Shown in pieces: positions 60,508-64,000 of a DNA stretch of 64,000 bases. The stretch's first letter is position 1; every line of letters starts with the position of its first letter. Made by a program: the position numbers and the translations under genes. The notes under the pieces were generated by a model, which saw only the letters and a program-made list of their open reading frames with translations, did no database searches and had not been told where the DNA came from. Source of the DNA: Nodularia sp. LEGE 06071 (lineage in GTDB: Bacteria > Cyanobacteriota > Cyanobacteriia > Cyanobacteriales > Nostocaceae); contig NZ_JADEWH010000005.1 in assembly GCF_015207755.1 (NCBI RefSeq), positions 186,001 through 250,000 of the forward strand, read 5' to 3'.

Positions 60508-62088
60508 ATGACAGATACAGTAACTACTACCAAAACCAACCTGAATAAGTTTGAGAAACTCAAAGCCGAGAAAGATGGTCTGGCTGTCAAAGCAGAAATA
60601 GAAAAATTTGCGGCTCTCGGTTGGGAAGCAATGGACGTAAACGATCGCGATCATCGCCTCAAGTGGCTAGGTGTATTCTTTCGCCCAGTCACCCCAGGTA
60701 AGTTTATGATGCGAATGCGGATACCTAACGGTGTTCTCACTAGCGATCAGTTGCGTGTTTTAGCGGCAGTATTACAGCGTTACGGAGATGATGGTAGTGC
60801 TGATATTACTACCAGACAGAATATTCAACTGCGGGGGATCAGAATTGAAGACTTACCAGATATCTTTCAAAAACTGGACTCAGTTGGTTTAACCAGCATT
60901 CAATCAGGAATGGATAACGTTCGTAATATCACTGGTGATCCTGTGGCTGGTTTAGATGCGGATGAGTTATTCGACACCAGAGAATTAGTGCAGCAAGTTC
61001 AAGATATGCTGACTAATCAAGGACAAGGAAACCCAGAGTTTAGCAACTTACCACGGAAATTTAATATTGCGATCGCCGGAGGTCGTGATAATTCAGTTCA
61101 TGCAGAAATTAACGATTTAGCCTTTGTTCCAGCTTTTCAAGAGGGGAGTGGGGAATCGGGAGTGGGGAGTAGTGAATCTCAAAAAGTCTTCGGCTTTAAC
61201 ATCCTTGTCGGTGGCTTTTTCTCAGCCAAACGCTGTGAGGCGGCGATTCCTCTCAATGCTTGGGTGTCTCCAGAGGATGTAGTAGCTGTATCTAGAGCAG
61301 TTTTAGAAGTTTATCGTGACAACGGCTTACGCGCTAACCGCCTCAAGTCTCGCTTAATGTGGCTACTTGATGAATGGGGTGTCGAAAAATTTCGTTCAGA
61401 AGTAGAAACGCTTTTAGGTAAAACACTGTTACCCGCAGCCGCTAAAGACGAGATTGACTGGGAAAAACGCGACCATATTGGGGTATATAAACAGAAACAA
61501 CCAGGATTAAACTACGTAGGTTTAAATATTCCTGTGGGTCGGCTATATGCCCAAGATATGTTTGAAGTTGCCAACTTAGCAGAGGTTTACGCCAGTGGTG
61601 AAGTTCGGTTGACAGTTGAGCAAAACGTGATCATCCCCAATATTCCCGACTCGCGTTTAGCAACATTTTTAACAGAGCCGCTACTACAGAGATTTCCAGT
61701 TAACCCAGATATGTTAACGCGATCGCTTGTTTCTTGTACAGGCGCACAGTTTTGTAACTTTGCCCTCATCGAAACCAAAAACCGCGCCTTGGAAATGGCT
61801 GAAGCCTTAGCAGCCGAGTTAACCCTGACTCGTCCCGTGCGAATTCACTGGACTGGTTGCCCTAATTCCTGCGGACAGCCTCAAGTTGCAGATATCGGCT
61901 TGATGGGAACCAAAGCCCGTAAAAATGGCAAAGCTGTAGAAGGCGTAGACATCTATATGGGTGGCACAGTTGGCAAAGACGCGCATTTAGGCAACTGCGT
62001 ACAAAAAGGCATCCCCTGCGAAGATTTACAGCCTGTATTGCGAGATTTACTCATTCAGCACTTCGGGGCAGAACCGAATAATTCGTAA
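60508..62088 (+). CDS. nirA: Ferredoxin-nitrite reductase
   Basis: 526 residues from the ATG at 60508 (MTDTVTTTKTNLNKFEKL); an upstream in-frame start at 60472 is not needed. It reduces nitrite to ammonium with six electrons from ferredoxin, using siroheme and a [4Fe-4S] cluster. Signatures are LKWLGVFFRPVTPGKFMMRMRIPNGVLTSDQLRVLA, TTRQNIQLRGI, the cluster cysteines in SCTGAQFCNFA and TGCPNSCGQPQ, and NRLKSRLMWLLDEWG. Oddity: residues about 211-225 are encoded by an AGTGGGG heptad repeat (61146-61173), giving EGSGESGVGSSESQK between AFVPAF and FGFNILVGGFF, a spacer that varies in the family. Confidence 0.97.
   Translation: MTDTVTTTKTNLNKFEKLKAEKDGLAVKAEIEKFAALGWEAMDVNDRDHRLKWLGVFFRPVTPGKFMMRMRIPNGVLTSDQLRVLAAVLQRYGDDGSADITTRQNIQLRGIRIEDLPDIFQKLDSVGLTSIQSGMDNVRNITGDPVAGLDADELFDTRELVQQVQDMLTNQGQGNPEFSNLPRKFNIAIAGGRDNSVHAEINDLAFVPAFQEGSGESGVGSSESQKVFGFNILVGGFFSAKRCEAAIPLNAWVSPEDVVAVSRAVLEVYRDNGLRANRLKSRLMWLLDEWGVEKFRSEVETLLGKTLLPAAAKDEIDWEKRDHIGVYKQKQPGLNYVGLNIPVGRLYAQDMFEVANLAEVYASGEVRLTVEQNVIIPNIPDSRLATFLTEPLLQRFPVNPDMLTRSLVSCTGAQFCNFALIETKNRALEMAEALAAELTLTRPVRIHWTGCPNSCGQPQVADIGLMGTKARKNGKAVEGVDIYMGGTVGKDAHLGNCVQKGIPCEDLQPVLRDLLIQHFGAEPNNS
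61146..61173. repeat. Heptad repeat (AGTGGGG)n inside nirA
   Basis: Four units (AGTGGGG, AATCGGG, AGTGGGG, AGTAGTG) are the inverse of the ACTCCCC heptad present inside mfd and at 40969-41002. The frame of nirA is kept. Confidence 0.8.
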
Positions 62089-62237
62089 TTAAGCCGATCA
62101 AAATCTACCCAGTTTTCGCCCTAACTTCTTGTTTAGTTGATGCGCTGATTTGTGCATATTAAAAATGCAATTCATCGCGTTTTTACAAGCAGATGATTAA
62201 TCGTCTGTTGTCTCCCCATTTAACAAAGGAATATTAA

Positions 62238-63749
62238 ATGTTTAGAGGATTATTTTCATTCAACGGTCGCTACCGCATCTTACATCTGACTTGGTTTGCA
62301 TTCTTTTTATCATTTGTAGTCTGGTTTAACTTTGCACCTTTTCAAACAGCTATTAAAGAAGCACTGAGTTTAACAGAAGGACAAGTTAGAACGATCGCTA
62401 TTTGTAACGTAGCTCTAACTGTGCCAGCCCGGATCATTATCGGTATGGTTCTAGATAAGTATGGACCAAGAATTACTTACTCAATCTTGCTGATGTATGC
62501 GGCTATTCCCTGTCTGGCTTTTGCTTCAGCCCAAAACTTCAGCCAGTTGATTATCAGTCGTTTGGCGCTCAGTATAGTCGGTGCTGGGTTTGTAATTGGG
62601 ATTCGCATGGTTGCTGAATGGTTCCCTCCCAAAGAAATCGGTATTGCAGAGGGAATTTATGGTGGTTGGGGGAATTTTGGTTCAGCAGCTGCGGCGTTTA
62701 CTTTACCTTCACTAGCGGCGGCAACAGCTTTTTTCACTGTTGGTCAACTTAACTGGCGGTTAGCGATCGCCTTAACTGGGATAATAGCTGCTATCTATGG
62801 AGTGGTCTATTTCTTCAACGTTGAAGATACTCCCTCTGGCAAAGTTTATCAGCGTCCCTCTCGTCACGGTGGCATAGAAGTTACTACCAAGAAAAGCTTT
62901 TGGCTGCTGATGTTAACCAATATTCCCTTAGTGGGCATCTTAGCCGTATTAGCTTGGCGCATCTCTAAAATTGGTTTACTCTCTCCAACACAGCTATTTA
63001 TTGTCTACCTGTTGTTAATTGGTCTGTACCTCTTCCAAGCCTATAAATGCTGGGATGTGAATCAAGAATTGATGATTGGTAAAAAACAATATGCTGCTAA
63101 AGACCGTTATGAATTTTCACAGGTAGCAATTTTAGAACTAACTTATTTTGTCAACTTTGGTTCAGAGTTAGCAGTGGTTTCCATGCTACCGGCATTTTTT
63201 GAATCTACTTTCAGTCTCAGTAAAGTCTTAGCAGGGATGATTGCTGCTACTTACGCATTTATGAATTTAGTTGCACGTCCCGGTGGCGGTTGGGTTTCAG
63301 ATACAGTTGGCAGTCGTAAATGGACAATGACCATACTAACTGGTGGTATGGGTATTACTTATCTATTCATGAGTAGTGTCAGTAGTAATTGGTGGTTACC
63401 CATAGCAATTATATTGACTATGACTTGTTCATTCTTCGTCCAAGCTGGAGAAGGTTCTACTTTTGCGATTGTGCCTTTAGTAAAGCGGCGAATTACTGGT
63501 CAAATTGCTGGGAACGTCGGCGCATACGGCAATGTTGGCGCTGTGGCTTACCTGACTTTATACAGTCTTTTACCAGCAGGTGATGTTGGGAACCGAATCT
63601 TTTTTCAGACTCTTGGTGTTACCGCGTTGATTGTAACTTTCCTTTGTGCCTTTTTGCTGAAAGAACCTCAAGGCTCATTTGCTGAACACCATGAGGGTGA
63701 TGAACCAGAACTGACACCAGAAGAGTTCCCTGCTTTTACTAAGGATTAA
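62238..63749 (+). CDS. nrtP: Nitrate/nitrite permease of the major facilitator superfamily
   Basis: A 503-residue, 12-helix NarK/NrtP-type transporter. LTWFAFFLSFVVWFNFAPFQTAIKEALSLTEGQVRTIAICNVALTVPARIIIGMVLDKYGPR is the N-terminal block with the 'RI..G...D.yGpR' MFS loop. EIGIAEGIYGGWGNFGSAAAAFTLPSLA is a nitrate-signature-like region (G.Y.G.GNfGsA), and MIAATYAFMNLVARPGGGWVSDTVGSRKW matches the second half of the protein. It follows nirA with a 149-bp gap and would bring nitrate and nitrite into the cell. Some Nostocales use this single permease instead of the ABC transporter NrtABCD. A narB gene would be expected beyond the right edge. Confidence 0.93.
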   Translation: MFRGLFSFNGRYRILHLTWFAFFLSFVVWFNFAPFQTAIKEALSLTEGQVRTIAICNVALTVPARIIIGMVLDKYGPRITYSILLMYAAIPCLAFASAQNFSQLIISRLALSIVGAGFVIGIRMVAEWFPPKEIGIAEGIYGGWGNFGSAAAAFTLPSLAAATAFFTVGQLNWRLAIALTGIIAAIYGVVYFFNVEDTPSGKVYQRPSRHGGIEVTTKKSFWLLMLTNIPLVGILAVLAWRISKIGLLSPTQLFIVYLLLIGLYLFQAYKCWDVNQELMIGKKQYAAKDRYEFSQVAILELTYFVNFGSELAVVSMLPAFFESTFSLSKVLAGMIAATYAFMNLVARPGGGWVSDTVGSRKWTMTILTGGMGITYLFMSSVSSNWWLPIAIILTMTCSFFVQAGEGSTFAIVPLVKRRITGQIAGNVGAYGNVGAVAYLTLYSLLPAGDVGNRIFFQTLGVTALIVTFLCAFLLKEPQGSFAEHHEGDEPELTPEEFPAFTKD

Positions 63750-63807
63750 AAGTAGTCTTTGGGCTTTAGGGACTTCCAAATAAAAAATATCCCAAAAGTT
63801 ATTGTAG

Positions 63808-63826
63808 AGCGGGCATCTTGCCCGCT
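63808..63826. repeat. AGCGGGCA-TCT-TGCCCGCT hairpin
   Basis: A perfect 8-bp stem with a 3-nt loop, 59 bp after the nrtP stop. It belongs to a widespread 'GAGCGGGCATCTTGCCCGC' intergenic repeat family and may act as a terminator or RNA stabiliser. Confidence 0.6.
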
Positions 63827-63854
63827 AATGACTGTAAGAATTATTAACGAACCG

Positions 63855-63924
63855 CATTGGCGCTAGCCTCTCCCTTTGGGAGAAGGACGCATTGGCGTTA
63901 GCCTCTCCCTTTGGGAGAAGGACA
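63855..63924. repeat. Tandem 35-bp repeat, two units
   Basis: Unit 1 (63855-63889) and unit 2 (63890-63924) read GCATTGGCG(C/T)TAGCCTCT... and differ at one base. Each holds the palindrome CTCCC(T/A)TTGGGAG-type core. A single inverted copy lies at 10069-10108. The following bases resemble the 91-bp 'GGACACAAAG ... TTGCGTAAGTCC' element of 4166-4256. Confidence 0.85.
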
Positions 63925-64000
63925 CAAAGAAAGAAGGAAGAGTTTTAGAGAGTTTTTGCGTAAGTCCGTACTAATTAAAAAATTCTTCCCTTCCCATTTC

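Overview
The window looks like chromosome from a filamentous, probably heterocyst-forming cyanobacterium (order Nostocales). The signs are frequent GCGATCGC (HIP1) octamers, 7-bp short tandemly repeated repeats, an XisI-type gene, an NtcA-type promoter in front of nirA, and a set of photosynthesis and carotenoid genes (ndhD, crtP, crtB). The genus cannot be named from the sequence alone.

Region 1 (1-22.5 kb, almost all on the minus strand) is a phage-tail-like contractile injection system (eCIS/Afp/PVC lineage; cyanobacterial relatives are known as thylakoid-anchored tCIS). Read 5' to 3' on the minus strand it has two blocks. The first is sheath, tube, a gp26-like baseplate chaperone, a disordered protein, cap (DUF4255) and AAA+ ATPase, followed by a DUF559 nuclease, a small protein, a DUF4157 'eCIS core' cargo protein and a 124-residue partner. 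The second is an Afp7-like protein, LysM protein, gp27-like hub, gp5-like spike, PAAR tip, gp25-like wedge, two large baseplate wedge proteins and a tail protein cut by the left edge. Between the blocks lie a membrane protein, an XisI gene without a normal start codon, and a Uma2 remnant. The most striking item is an Asp-box (BNR) beta-propeller inserted into the second wedge protein. The cargo protein carries a cysteine-hydrolase-like C-terminus. No tape-measure gene is visible.

Region 2 (23-33.5 kb) holds housekeeping and membrane genes: a PsbP-like secreted protein, type 2 IPP isomerase (fni), a VWA protein, an HNH nuclease, a dynamin-like GTPase, an RsmB-type RNA methyltransferase, and a DUF2157/GDYXXLXY membrane pair.

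Region 3 (33.6-35.9 kb) is a small toxin-antitoxin/defence-like patch: UPF0175 with a truncated DUF3368 toxin, an unknown 390-residue protein with a HEPN-like tail, and an intact Doc toxin/antitoxin pair. It is followed by mfd.

Region 4 (39.6-49 kb) holds a CNNM/CorC protein, an aldo/keto reductase, a Deg protease, a CsoR/InrS-type metal sensor, NagZ, and a surface-glycan-type trio (2OG oxygenase, methyltransferase, glycosyltransferase).

Region 5 (49-64 kb) holds the carotenoid operon crtP-crtB, tRNA-Ser(GCU), an amino-acid ABC substrate-binding lipoprotein, an outer-membrane-like protein, a HEAT-repeat protein, a Rieske lipoprotein next to ndhD, and the nitrate assimilation genes nirA-nrtP behind an NtcA promoter. 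narB would be expected just beyond the right edge.

Several families of dispersed repeats run through the window. They include elements bounded by a 20-bp inverted repeat, heptad repeats that have entered the reading frames of mfd and nirA, and 'CTCTGCG'/'CTTTGCGCC' type repeats that sit between the injection-system genes.
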